The position numbers and the translations under genes are program-made. The notes beneath the pieces were generated by a model. The model worked only from the letters and a program-made list of their open reading frames with translations, ran no database searches and had not been told where the DNA came from. 64,000 nt of DNA from Agmasoma carcini (nom. nud.) (lineage: Eukaryota > Microsporidia > Thelohaniidae): NCBI GenBank assembly GCA_029232285.1, contig JAOXFI010000048.1, forward strand, positions 21,489-85,488, read 5' to 3'. How positions within the stretch are numbered: the first letter of the stretch is position 1; every line of letters starts with the position of its first letter. Positions 27,701-39,894 of this stretch are shown piece after piece.

Positions 27701-28929
27701 GGTAACTAAAAAATTTTATAATTTTTTTTATAAAAATTTGTACAGATCAAAATAATATTAAGATAAAAGCTTTAAGCTTTAAATATATCTTAATGTTGTA
27801 ATTGATGTTCCTATGTTGCATCATAATAATATTTCAAGAATATTCAATAAAAATGCTTTCAAGAATATATAACTGATTAATGTATCAAGACTATATATTA
27901 TATTGACTATGAAAAATTTAACTCTTGACAGGATGGACGCAAGTTTAATAAACAAATTTTATTTAGTTACAAAAGCAATTAGTTTCTATTCTAACATATA
28001 TAACAATTGTTGTAACTATTTGTAGCAACATGTTCATTTGATTTGCCTACCTGCTCATTTCAGGTAAAACATCTTCAAATATTTGAAATTTAATTAATTA
28101 TATAAATTTTCATGACATCTAGAATATTAGGCAATTTTTGATATCTCATTATTACTTATTAATTTGCAGACCAGAACAATAATATTTTATTATGTCTTAT
28201 TAACTACTCATGGCTGTAAACATCTTTATTTAATTAATGTTCCGACTTGTGTATAATTTTCCCAAATCTCTTAAATACTTGAGATATTAATTAAGTCAAT
28301 ATCTTTAGATCTTGACATATTATTTACGTACAACACTCACTTGTATATTAAATGTGTTAAATATTGGATCAAGATCAGAATTTACCCAAAAAATATAATA
28401 GTTATGGGCAACATCCTTGTAACTCAAGTTAAGAGAATGTTTGTTGTTTGAATGTATCGAAGACTTATATTTAATCTACAAATTTTTTATGTTTAATGAA
28501 TATTAATAAATTTTTCAGGCAGAAAAACATGTCATGAAAAAGTTGCTAAACTCAATAAAAATATTTAAGAATGCGTATATATGTTAAAGATGTAAACATT
28601 TTCTTTTAGAACTTAAGAATCGTGAAATAAAGACAATTGATTAGCTATCGAATTACATATTGTAGTAGATACCACATTAAATGGTGATATCAACGCGATC
28701 TGCTTAATAACCCTTGTGTATAAAAGTATTACAAAAAAGATTAAGGAATCAATACCAGAGGAGAGATCTATATACGTTTTATCACAGCTTGTAAGAAGGA
28801 TATCTCTTATATCTTGACAATATTAATATTTATTTAAATACTCTAATATATAATAAATAATAAAATATCAGAAAATAAATCTTTTTTGGGTTGCTTTTGA
28901 GTGAAATTTTTGTTGAACAAAAATATATA
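27701..28929. other. Gene-free stretch with one repeat trace
   Basis: AT-rich. 28190-28340 is a minus-strand fragment of the dispersed repeat variant shared with 15840-15960. Nothing else recognised. Confidence 0.45.
28190..28340 (-). repeat. Dispersed repeat family, variant fragment
   Basis: AACATCTTTATTTAATTAATGTTCCG followed by CTTGAGATATTAA corresponds to the variant copy at 15840-15960; the preceding GGCTGTAAACATC matches the TTTGCAGTCGTTAAAAAC block. The shared word list is given in pieces because the match is patchy. Confidence 0.45.
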
Positions 28930-30250
28930 TAGGGTTGCAAAAAAAAAACAACCAGATAAGCTATTATTACATATCAGAGACAAACTCCTATTCAAATGAG
29001 TATAATTGTATTCTATAACACATTTTTGTATTTTATAACAATGTATATAAATTAAAAAATATCAAAAAATGTAGCAAAAATTATAAAATTTATTCCTTCT
29101 GTATTTATGTATAATTTTTATAAAAAACACTTTATATAGGTAAACATACATTTGATTTTATTAAAAGTGAGGTTCTAACATTAAAAGATTTAGATTTCAA
29201 ACATAAATAAATCACCGAAAAGGTAATTATATCTATTAGTACAGTACATAATGTATGTAAAATATAGTATTCATGGTACAATAGAAAGAAAAAAACATTG
29301 ATCAAAATTGTTAAAAAACTTCCGCTAACAACATCAAATAAATGATTGGGTATTAAATTATAAATGTTAATTTACATACTCTTAGACATTAGTTAAATTG
29401 TGAAGGTTTGAGAGGGTGTTTATATATACGTAAGTCTCTTCTTCAGAAAATATTATGGATAGGTTTAAATTGAAATAAAAATAGATTTATTACAATAATA
29501 ATAGCATATGAGATAAATTTTATGGAGTAAAAATCTTCTTTTATTCATTTATGAACAAAAAATAGTATTGTTGGTAAAGAAAATGTTTGAGTTATGATCA
29601 CAAACATATTGTGCCAACAATAAAAAAGAGAAAAGGTAAATTATGGTCTGGGAGTGTTTTTCATCCACAAAATCTAGTAATTTAGTTTTAATAAAAGTAA
29701 AACAGATAAAAACAAACATTTTGATATTTCAATTAGTGACTTGAATATTCTTTGGATAATTTAAATTTCGAAAATCATGTTTTTTTATAAGAACTGATCC
29801 TAAACATACATCAAAGCATACTAAAAGATTTATTTGAGTCAAAAAGACCAAGAAAACTTGAATATTTGGCACAATCTTCAAATGCAAATATAATTGACCA
29901 TCTTTGACTTATTGTGGATCAAAAATAGAAAATAATAAGGGTAAAAATAATTTTAATTTTTAAGTAAATTAAAGCTTATTTCGTATAGCATATCATATAT
30001 TTTCTTAAATACCTTGTTAGGAGCATGACGAAAAGATGTAAAGCAATATTTTAGCGAAAGGTTGTCATATTTTTTAAAAATTTTATGTTCACTATTTGAT
30101 GTTTTTAAAATTTTTAATTTACATACATCGTTATAAAATACAAAAATAATGAATTGTGTTATATAATACCATTACACTTATTTAAAAAGAGTTTTTTCTG
30201 ATATACACTGGCAGAGTCATAATAACTTTTCTGGTTTTTTGCCAACCCTG
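28930..30250 (+). mobile_element. Tc1/mariner-type transposon, dead
   Basis: Ends are TAGGGTTG...(A-run)...ACCAGATAAGCTATTATTAC on the left and the reverse complement of GTTATTATGACTC-type sequence with CAGGGTTGGCAAAAAACCAG on the right: inverted repeats of about 35-45 bases, flanked by TA on both sides (28928-28929, 30251-30252). Inside, plus-strand fragments in several frames read VPTIKKRKGKLWSGSVFHP, then a DPKHT-like block and KLEYLAQSSNANIIDHLWLI (with a stop at the Trp), the classic order of a mariner-type transposase C-terminal half. Many stops and frameshifts make it inactive. Confidence 0.8.
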
Positions 30251-30939
30251 TATAATTTAAATTTCTTTTATGATCAATTTAAAAACCGTCTGTTTCGAAT
30301 AATAAAAACGCAAATTTTTATTAAAGATAATCTGCAATAAAATTAGAATAAATTTTATTTTTTAAAAAAATAACAGGTATAGACGATTATATCATTTAGA
30401 CTGATAATTGGAACTGTATAAATGCATTAAGAATTAATATATAAAAGTGAAACTGTACTTAATTTTTGAAAGTAAGAATCACTGCAAATCGAGAATTATA
30501 AGTATTGAGAAAATGAAAAACGTTAAATTAAATTCTTATAATATTTTACATGTTAATAAAGAGCCTAATATTATTTCTGACTCTTTTCTACTTATCACTC
30601 ATTGTCAAATAATGAAATACAAAATATTTTTATTGGGCATGTAAATACAAGAGAAAATTTATCGATTCTTCTAATCCCTTTCTTCATACGCTGATTATTA
30701 AATGTAATTATGCTATATAAACCTCCCAAAAGAAAATGTAAACAACGAAAACTTAAAACATGTATTTTATTTTAGATATAAATTGAAATCCAAAATATCG
30801 GTTCTGTTTTATTTACACTGCCATGGTAAATTAACGGGACATAAAAACAATAAATTATAATAAAATGATTTATCAATAAAAATTTAATTTTATTGTATAT
30901 AAATTAAATATTCTTATAATCATGTAATTTTTTTTATAA
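30251..30939. other. Gene-free spacer
   Basis: AT-rich; the 65-codon frame at 30447 has no supporting features and is considered spurious. Confidence 0.4.
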
Positions 30940-31720
30940 ATTATGTCGAACCGAAACTTAATGACATTGATGAGATTATCTCTTTTACAAAACGTAAGAT
31001 TGGTTAAACAAAGCTATATATTTACAATTTGCAGCATTTCTTATAGAATTATGAAACATACAAGAAACGTAGAAAAAGATTATTCAGATACCTAAATAGA
31101 AACAGTATGAGTTTTAAAATATTATTTTATTTGCAAAGGAAGGCTTTTTATGATTTTAATATTTCTAATATATTAAAATTAAACAGGTATTTCTAAAAGA
31201 CAATAGTAGGAATATGTTCTAAGCATAATCTTATGTATGTTGATTATTTTGATATGAATCCAATACATTTAGGTGGCCATATGTCAGATTGATGAAAACC
31301 AGTTTAAGCATAAGAGAAAATATAACAAAGGAATAAATATAAATATTGAATTTTAAAACATTTGATATTGCAGATACATCTTCAAAACATTTTAAAGTGT
31401 ATATAGAAAAATTTATGATAGAATGGCTCTATTTAGTTCCTTTAATACAACGAGTATGTCAATAAGGTACCATCATTCATTCAGATAAGATATTTAATAC
31501 AAGAATTAATTCTTCTCTTGGTTTAACACATTATACTGTAAATCATAGTGTCAATTTTGTCGATCCTACAACTTAGGCCCATAATCAAAATATTGAGTCA
31601 TGTTATTCTAAAGCTAAGCCTCAAATTAAAGAGCAAAAGAGTTCCAATCTACCAAGGTAGATGTGTTCTTAGCAGAGATGATCTAAAAGAAAAAATCTAA
31701 AGAGTGATTTTAAAACAAAT
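30940..31720 (+). mobile_element. ISXO2/Merlin-like DDE transposase relic 1
   Basis: Plus-strand fragments in shifting frames: an N-terminal RLVKQ...CSISYRIMKHTRN zinc-ribbon-like piece (about 30990-31070), LGG followed by a decayed Q-x-DE block (about 31268-31295), and at 31535-31625 the C-terminal TVNHSVNFVDPTT...HNQNIES block typical of ISXO2-like (IS1595/Merlin) transposases. Multiple stops. Confidence 0.7.
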
Positions 31721-32829
31721 ATTTTATTTATTTTGTGAAGATTGAAATTTTTCAGTTGATCACTTTAAATTTATAATATTGAAGATTATGAATACAAAAT
31801 TATAAAACCATGATATTTTTGAATTGTGAATATGACAATTAATGGCCAAAAATTGAACATGTTAAACGTTTGTAATTTTTGGGGTGTAAAAGTATGTAAT
31901 AATTGATAATTTTAATCCGATATTGTATTTCCTGAAATCTTTAAAAAATTCAAACGTAAGACATTTTCAATTTTTGGCTAATAAAAGTCAATATTCACAA
32001 TTTTAAAATTTTACATTTTTAGTCATATTCTTAAAAAAAATTTGTTATTTTTTGTGTCCTCGTTAAACAAACAAGCCAAAATATCATTCAAAGTATTCGA
32101 CTACTTTAAAACAAATTTAAGACAATTATTATTTTAAAATTTTCAATACAGTAGTCCTTAATAAAGCATCCCACTTTTGTAAAATAAGAATATAAAAATT
32201 TAATGGGAGCGTAAATTTTAGAGATCTAGTTGTTCTTAGGGGTTGCCGAGTTCTTTATAAATTTAATCAGCAATATTATTTAGTTGTTGTGATAATTTTT
32301 TTCATTGTGAATCGCTAAATCACAAACAAGTCTTTGTAGCTTGTTTTTAAAGATTTTTTATTGCTATAAAACTTTATTTTTAACAAGATCTTCAAAATGA
32401 ATGAATTTTTCTTTAATTTTTTGAAATTTTGCTTAAATCATAAAAAAGACAGTGAACATCAAGGAAGACGATAGACTCTTGATAAACCGGCACAAAATAA
32501 ACCTTTTCTAACAATTTTATTATATTAGATGATAATAAATGCAGATTTCTCTATGAACTTATAAACGAATTTAGATATATTTTTTATTGTTGATTTTAAA
32601 TGGCTCAGTATCATTAAGTGCTGAATAAAGATTAAATTATTGAGATATTTTTTATATTTTGATTTAAATAATTAAATTTTTACTATATCAAGTGGTTGTA
32701 TACAAGATGTTGTGTTTGCCGATAATAAATCAAATTAATATTAAAAAATCACCAATTTTAATGCGTTTTTTATTATTTTTTCAATAATTTTATATATTAA
32801 GTAAATATGTCTCGTGTTAGCCAATATGA
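31721..32829. other. Gene-free AT-rich stretch
   Basis: No coding frame or RNA recognised. An inverted pair of TTGAATTGTGAATATGACAATTA-like sequence and its complement lies near 31825 and 31990, probably a small hairpin-forming relic. Confidence 0.35.
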
Positions 32830-33190
32830 TTTTGTGTTTCATAAGCTATATCAAACGCCGCTAAATTTAAACACTTTGTATATATTGATATGTTAATTAT
32901 AAGGGGCGTAAGGTATTCAACTGTCATAGTATAAGTCAGTATAATTACTGCGAATTTCATCATATAAATATAATTCATCATTCTTCTTATCAAACAGATG
33001 GTCTTTATTCATTTGTTTTTACAGATAATCCTGTCTCGTCTATATTAAAAATATCTTCAGACTCATAATTTTTAATGTTTTCATTTATATCTTAAAGTGT
33101 CAGGTCAATTATCGTTTAATTAACACCCGTGACCTCATAATTCAGTGCAGACAAAGTTAAAACAACCCCTTTATAAAATTTCTAATTAAA
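32830..33190 (-). mobile_element. pogo/Tigger-like DDE transposase trace
   Basis: On the minus strand a fragment reads YESEDIFNIDETGLSVKTNE (about 33010-33075), the first catalytic block of DDE_1 (pogo/Tigger/CENP-B related) transposases. It is preceded by short helical-looking pieces and followed by a stop and decayed sequence. Only this block is convincing. Confidence 0.5.
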
Positions 33191-33779
33191 TAATTTATTT
33201 TATAAATATTTGTATTATATAATTTATTAGATAATTATTTCATGTTTTAATAAAAATCAATTTGACTTTTTTAACCTTAATTGCTAATAAAAATAGTTAG
33301 TGTTCACACAATTTTTTTTATATCTAAACCATAAATATTCTTCAAGAAATATAAATTTCTGTGTAGTTTTATCATATTTTCTTTTTTTTATAAATTTAAC
33401 CTCGTTAAAATTGATTCGATCTTTGAGAGTTGATATCATTGTCAGAATTTATATAATGATATTTGTGACACACAAGGTTGAGAAAAAATGGAAAAGTTTT
33501 TATAGTCCAACCGTGTATGTTAGATCTGTATTTCTTTTTAAATAAACATAATAACATTATATAACACAGTTTATTATTTATAAAAATACAAATTAATTAA
33601 AAAATTCTAAAATTTCTAATAATGAGGCTAAAAATTTAAATAAAATTCTTCAGCATTCATGTTATGACTTTTATAAAAATCATTTTTCAAAATTTTTGAT
33701 CAATATAATGTTTATAAATTTTATATTAAAATTATTTATAAGAATAAAATTTCAATAATTTTAATTAATATGAGCAATT

Positions 33780-34570
33780 ATTTTAACAATAATATTAAAC
33801 TGTTATTAGATGATATAGATCATCTACTACAGGTATTACGTGAGCTTGGCGTTTTAAAAAGACATCACAGATGTTCTGAGCGTTTTTCAATATGTTAAAT
33901 TGTTAAATAAACAAGAAACATCAACAAGAGGCTGTTTAGATGCATGAATAGTGATGCCATCTTACAAAAATATTTTTCAATTCGAAAAGACAATTATTCT
34001 ATAATCTCAACTTTACTTTGAGTAACGCTTTAAAAATCATGAATTCTTCAAAGGCATGTTTTTGAAAAATATATTTTAAATAAAATAATTTCGCTTTTAA
34101 TTACAATGAATTTAACACATTAGAATTAGGTGGTCAAAATATTATATCAGGTTGATGAAACAAATTCAACCACAAACAAAAGGCGAATAAAGGAAGTATC
34201 AAAACACCGATATTTAGATTTTTAGTATTGTTAATATTTTATCAAGATCTTAAAAGCTATATTTGGAGTATGTGCATGACAGAAGCGCATCTACTCTTTT
34301 ACCAATTATATACAGAGTTTGTCGCAGATGCTCAATAATCTATTCTGATGGATAAAAGTCTTATTCAAGGATATATACTAACCTTGCTTTAGTCCACGGA
34401 ACAGTCAATCATAGTTTTAATTATGTTATCTTTGACACTTTAGTTTATACTCAAAATATTGAGTCTTATTGGGCCAAAGTCAAGGGGATAATAAAAGAGA
34501 GGTAATGGTTGCAATTACTAAAGTAGATGCCTTCTTAGCAGAAATGATGTTGAAAGATAATATTCTATGA
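33780..34570 (+). mobile_element. ISXO2/Merlin-like transposase relic 2
   Basis: Fragments in order: HLLQVLRELGVLKRHHRC (about 33825-33875), a SIRKDN-type block (about 33975), ELGGQNI...DE (34125-34165), and GTVNHSFNYVIFDT...QNIESYWAKVKG (about 34400-34490). These are the N-terminal zinc ribbon, first Asp and C-terminal blocks of an ISXO2-like transposase. Several stops and shifts. Confidence 0.75.
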
Positions 34571-36149
34571 GGTGATTTTAAACAAACATTTATATATTTA
34601 AAATTGATTAAATTAAAATTAAAATTAAAAATATTTATTTTTTTCTCTCGGGAAAATTTTGGTCTTGATTCCTTTTTTGATTCAATTGATAAAACTATTC
34701 ACTCGCAAAATTGAGAATTGTTAAGACTTTTTTAAAAATTCAAGCGAATAAAACAAAATATATTAAAGAATTTTTATTTAAATTTGAAAGAAAAGATTAA
34801 AGCGATTTGAGTTATTTAAAACACTTTAATATATATTATCAAAATTTAACATTTTTTATTGGTTTAAAATTTTATAAAAAATCATGTGAAAGATGACCTT
34901 TCCTCAAACCGTTTTCATTACACTTTTTATGTGATTTGGTTTTTTATAGAGTATTAACATTAAAAATATTCGAATCGATCCTTGTATACAAAATACTTAA
35001 ATTGCATCTTAAAACATTTTTCAATTGTCTGCATGTTATTTATGGATAAATTTTCACCAGTTTTTTAATTTTTTTTGATATTTTCAGGTTTTAATTTTTA
35101 GACTATTACATTTAGACTTTCTTTCAATGATTTTTTCTATTAAGAATTTTGAAAAAAATATATAAAATTGTTTATATAATTCTGTGTCATATACCATCTT
35201 TCTTAATGATTTTTTAGTTTAAAATAATTTATATACACGATCTTTATAAAAATTAGACGATAAATTCCCATAAAATATTTAGTTACATTTTATGAAAATT
35301 ATATTATAGCTCTTGTTTTTGGTTAAATTAAAAACTGTTCTTTATTATGGGATGATAATTCTGCTTAAATTATTAAAATTGTGCTTATTAAATCATTTTT
35401 AATTTTATATATTTTTTTGACCTATAAAATCAATAAATGACATGAAAAAACAATATTTTTAAAAATCAAAATATTTAAATATATATTTTTATGAGCAATT
35501 AATTATTTAAATAACATTCTTGAAATGAGAAAAAACAATAATATAAGACTTTTTAAATGTATTAAAAATAATTATATATTATTATGTATATAAAAGCATC
35601 TGAAACTTTAAATTTTCGGTTTTTTATTCTTACGACATCGAATTTTTAGTTTGGTATTTTATTCTAAAAATTGTAATCTTTTCCTTTTTGTTATTAAAGC
35701 GATTTAAACAAAACTACTTTTATACGTATATTTATGTGATAAAATATATTATAATACGAATTTTTATATTTTAAAATAACGCTAATTCTTACCAAATTGC
35801 TCGTATTTTTTTGAGGAATTTCGTATAATATATAAATTTTTAAAATAAGAAATATAATAGGAGGATAAATGTAAAATTCCTGAATCCTGTATTTTAATAC
35901 ATAATTATTTTATAAAATATTAAAAAGTTTTTTAGTATTTAATTTTTATTATAGAACTTATATTAATTAAAATTATTTAATTAAATCAAAAAAATATTTA
36001 AAGTTGCATTTTAAAATATTAAATTAAAAATACTCGAAAAAATAAAATTCTAATATCTCATGATAAAGACCCAATAAAAAATTTCTTTTTTGAGTTTACT
36101 CTATAAAATTGAACATTTAAGTATGAACTCTATAAATTGATTCAACAAA
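34571..36149. other. Gene-free, very AT-rich stretch
   Basis: Long runs of A and T. No coding frame, repeat or RNA recognised. Confidence 0.45.
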
Positions 36150-36560
36150 ATTATAATAATGATATACTGTTCAACAAGGAAACTTAAATTTGTTATATTC
36201 ATACAACTTTACCTTTTATCACTACATATTATAGTCATTCTTAAAATACTTTTGTAAATTAGGTAATAGAGTTGCTACATCATATCCTCACCAGCTTAAA
36301 AAATAATTTAAAAATGAAGTAGATGTATCCGCAATACCAAAAACCTACCTGGTTTCATCAACAACTTTTCCTATTAGTTTTTTGCTTATACTTGAACATA
36401 GATTCATCAATTTGACAAATTACACTTAAACCACCTAGCATCATTAGAAATTATCAAAATAAAATTTGTTCTTGTATCTTTTAGTATAGCTTATTTGCTT
36501 AACTTTTAGACAAATTTAATTTTCGAAGTGTAGCAGATTGTAGTATATTCTCGAACCACA
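36150..36560 (-). mobile_element. ISXO2/Merlin-like transposase relic 3
   Basis: On the minus strand LGGLSVICQIDESMFKYK (about 36390-36445) is followed by a basic stretch, stops and a NQVGFWYCG piece. QIDES is the first catalytic Asp block. The rest toward lower coordinates is barely recognisable. Confidence 0.65.
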
Positions 36561-36939
36561 CAAGACATAATAATTTTTTTCTTAGGGGTATCTTATTATC
36601 ACTAAAAACTGTTTGCTCGTATGTTTTTTTAATAATAACAACCTCATTTATAACAAATAAATGATATTTTTTTCATTTGAACACAAATACTTCACTTCCC
36701 TAAGATAAGTGGGTACTGATTCAATTTGAAATCTTTTTGTATCGATTTATTATCTCATTTGTAAGTATGTTTACAATGAATATAAATAATTAAAATAAAA
36801 AACAATTATAAATAAACAAGTTTTTAAAATATATTTATGATTTTTTGTATATACTAGCAAAAGTTTTATAGAATTATCAATAATGAAAAAATACGGATGA
36901 CTTTTTGTACTAAAAAGATTTTTACAAACTATTGATAAA

Positions 36940-37680
36940 TAAATCGCATGTCAACGTTGTGGTGGCGAAATACGTGAGACAAAAAAAGAACAGAAAAGGA
37001 TGGAAAATATTTTTATACTGAGATGCAAAAACAGAGCATGCCTAACTTTATTCATAAACACAATTATTATTTTTTGAATTCTATACAACTGAATAAAAGG
37101 TTTTATACTAAGCTTACAATATATTGAATTTTAGAAACATTATTTTATTTTGATTAGAAGTCTCGCAAGAACTGTACAAATCTTACGGAAATAGCCTATA
37201 AACAATCTAAAAGAGGTTTGGAAATTTTCAAGGTTTTGCTCTAGGTTAAGATCTGCTATTAATTGAAGAAAATGGTTGGAACGGCAGAAGAATCCATTCA
37301 AATAGATGAATCAAAATTATCGGGCGCAAGGAAATATAACAGAAGACACCCATCAGAAGTTGATGCTTTACCTAAAGATTAGATTTTTAATTTAAAGTTT
37401 TAACCATAGAAATATGGTAATAAGGTTAATGGCTATTAGTTTTAAGATTTATTAAAATCAGGGTTGCAGATATTACTATGTAGAGAAAAGAGATAGACGA
37501 ACATAAATTCTTCTAATACAGAGAGGGGTTAGAGTATGTTCCGTGATAAACTCGATGATTAGCGTGTATATTTAAATTAAAATTTTTCATATCATACAGT
37601 AAATCGTCAAATAAATGACAAAAACTCGATAAAGGGCTCATACACAATTAATAAAAATATACTGGCTTGATTTAAAAAGA
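36940..37680 (+). mobile_element. ISXO2/Merlin-like transposase relic 4, separate subfamily
   Basis: Begins with a zinc-ribbon-like CQRCGGEIRE...LRCKNRACLT (36955-37050). At 37270-37370 GTAEESIQIDESKLSGARKY and NRRH follow in one frame, a well-kept first-Asp block. Traces near 37590-37680 suggest the C-terminal part (TVNRQ...). The IDESKLSGARKYNR type differs from the IDES/VDETMxxYK type of the other relics, so a second lineage is likely. Confidence 0.7.
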
Positions 37681-38289
37681 AAAAATCTTTAAAATGAGAG
37701 TTGTAACACACCGTATTTTTCAAACACATTTGGATTTTATATTTTAGCTTACTTCTCAAAGAGATTCTAAATGATATATTTTTATAGATTAAAAGATCTT
37801 AAATCAATAAAAAATCATAAAAACATAACTTTAGAGTTTTTTATAAATAATAAAAAAATCAATAAAATCACAATTTTTTGAAATCGAATATCGAAACAGC
37901 GCCGATAAGTGTTACAACCACATCAATAAACAAAAAAAAACCATGTTATTCCTAGTACATTTATAATAACAGCCGTTATTTTCGCGTCTATACGAAATCT
38001 TATTTTATTAAAAACAGTAAAATATTGGTACTTCTTAGTTAAGGTAATTTTACATAAGATTAGGTAGAGAAACTCCAAATTTTAAATTTTCAAAAAGAAA
38101 TATTACTTTGTTTTCTAGCTGTTTTGGCAACAAGCCTAAAACACTTTCATAATTTTCATAAAAAATCTTAAAGAACCAGCCAATCTAGAAAAAGCCAAAA
38201 TGCATGTAAAAACCTCAAAATAAGGCAAAAGTTAGAGGGTTTTGTATAAAATTTTAGCCATAAACTTATTGTTTTGGTGAAAAAAAACT
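37681..38289. other. Gene-free stretch
   Basis: AT-rich with no recognised content. Confidence 0.4.
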
Positions 38290-38630
38290 CGATTTCATAC
38301 CGTCTTAAACTCTTAGATTGTGATGCTAAAATTTTAAAGATACATTATTATAGAATGCAACTGTAGCTAGCTTAGTGCTATTACGTACAACAATAAGCTC
38401 ATATATTCAATAAGAGGCACTTGTCTGTCAATAAACTAGAGGCATCTGTTTATTGATTGCAAAACATTTACCATAATGAATAAGTTATTTCTATCCACCT
38501 AGGCTCTGCTCTGGCCTAATCTTTCATAATACAATTAGCCGTTCTTTTCAAACGTTTCTACTATACATATAGTTATAGACTATTTGCAGAGCTGTTATTA
38601 ATTTTTAGTTATATTTATTAGCGTTGACTA
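38290..38630 (+). repeat. Dispersed repeat family, plus copy
   Basis: Blocks AGCTTAGTGCTATTACGTAC, AAGAGGCACTTGTCTGTC, GATTGCAAAACATTTACC, TGCTCTGGCCTAATC, ACAATTAGCCGTTC and TTTGCAGAGCTGTT. It has an extra TCTGTTTATTGATTGC segment, apparently a short internal duplication. Confidence 0.65.
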
Positions 38631-39183
38631 ACGTATAGATCTGGAATCATACTTTGTTCACATCTGAAAAAAAAAACATATGAGCTTAATTTTTAATTGC
38701 TTTTACAATCAATACACAATTATAATATTTTTTGGATCTTATCCGTTAACAATATTTTCTATAATAATTTATCTCATAATGATGTATTGATAATATGTGT
38801 GATATGTTATTATGTTAAACTAATTAATATTGAGTTAATATTTTTAATATATTAATATAATACCTTAACTGTTTTTCCTAAAAAATATTTTACAAATATA
38901 TTAAAGTACAATCTAGAAATAAACTTTTATTTCTCACAATCAACAATATTTTAATATATTGTTATTTTAAAATATTTATTAATATCTTAATAACCGAATA
39001 AATTCTTTTGTTTGTATTTGTTTTTAAATTCATCACAAATATCAAATTACATTTTTTGTATGTTATGAAAAACTAATTCTTACAATATCCTCAAATGATA
39101 TATTAATACAATAAATATAACATAATTGAGGGTAATTCATTTTACAATATAATAATACAAAATATACATTTCAAATTTTAATT
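38631..39183. other. AT-rich spacer after the Myb gene
   Basis: No recognised content. Confidence 0.4.
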
Positions 39184-39894
39184 TTAAAACATTTTAGACC
39201 CACAATCATTATGAGAATTATCTTTACCATTTTTATCTATTTTATTTCTTTTCAAAATGATTTTAGGTTTTCTAAATTTTCTATTTTTTAAAATTATATT
39301 TAAGCTTTTAAATTCATCAGATTTTATGTATTTTCTGTCTAATAAATCACTTTTTAGTTCCAATGAATTATTGTTTATTCTTTTAACATTATCTATATTT
39401 CGTGGAGCCCAATGATTACGATCATTATCTTCAGCTTCTTTTATTTCTTCTAAAAATTTTTTTTTAATCCCAAGAGGTTCGACTGGTTCCCAAATAGCTT
39501 GAATACAAGAACCAGATTCTATATTACAAAATTTTCTATTGCTTAATTCATTTTTCAATTTTAACAAGAAGGTGCAGTCTTTGTTTACAGTGATATTTCT
39601 TGAACGCCAATAATTTTTGATCATATTAGGGCTTCTGCTCATTTTTAACGAGATTTCAGTCCATTTATTGCCATGAATCCTTTGTAGCTCAATCAGTTCA
39701 TTTATTTCAGACTCAGTTAGCGGATCTTTCTTCAATGCTGGATTTAAACAATTCAACCACCTCTCCTTACACTGACTTGCATCTTTACTTCTCATATTCT
39801 TACCGATAATTCTCCAGGAACCAACAGTACCGTGTAATTTAACAAGTTTCAATAATTTTTCGTCTTGCTGTTTCGTCCAAAAATTTTTAACCAT
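39184..39894 (-). CDS. R2R3-Myb-like protein, short paralogue
   Basis: A 236-residue protein with two Myb repeats in the same spacing as the 21281-22687 protein: Trp6, Trp27 and Trp46, then Leu59 in the first-Trp place, Trp78 and Trp96. Shared words include QCKERWLNCLNP, GNKWTEIS and MIKNYWRSRN. The C-terminal half is Lys/Asn-rich with a basic run (KNRKFRKPKIILKRNK), likely nuclear-localising. It lacks the long linker and C-terminal domain of the other protein, apart from a possible WEPVEP piece. CCC immediately precedes the ATG (39895-39897). It is the only intact gene in 23 kb of transposon debris, which argues it is under selection. Confidence 0.85.
   Translation of the reverse strand: MVKNFWTKQQDEKLLKLVKLHGTVGSWRIIGKNMRSKDASQCKERWLNCLNPALKKDPLTESEINELIELQRIHGNKWTEISLKMSRSPNMIKNYWRSRNITVNKDCTFLLKLKNELSNRKFCNIESGSCIQAIWEPVEPLGIKKKFLEEIKEAEDNDRNHWAPRNIDNVKRINNNSLELKSDLLDRKYIKSDEFKSLNIILKNRKFRKPKIILKRNKIDKNGKDNSHNDCGSKMF

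Noticed and set aside
30447..30644. 65-codon frame
   Set aside because: No conserved feature; ordinary chance length for this composition.
33300..33545. 81-codon frame beginning in AT-rich DNA
   Set aside because: Phe/Tyr/Ile-rich by base composition, with no recognisable feature or start motif.
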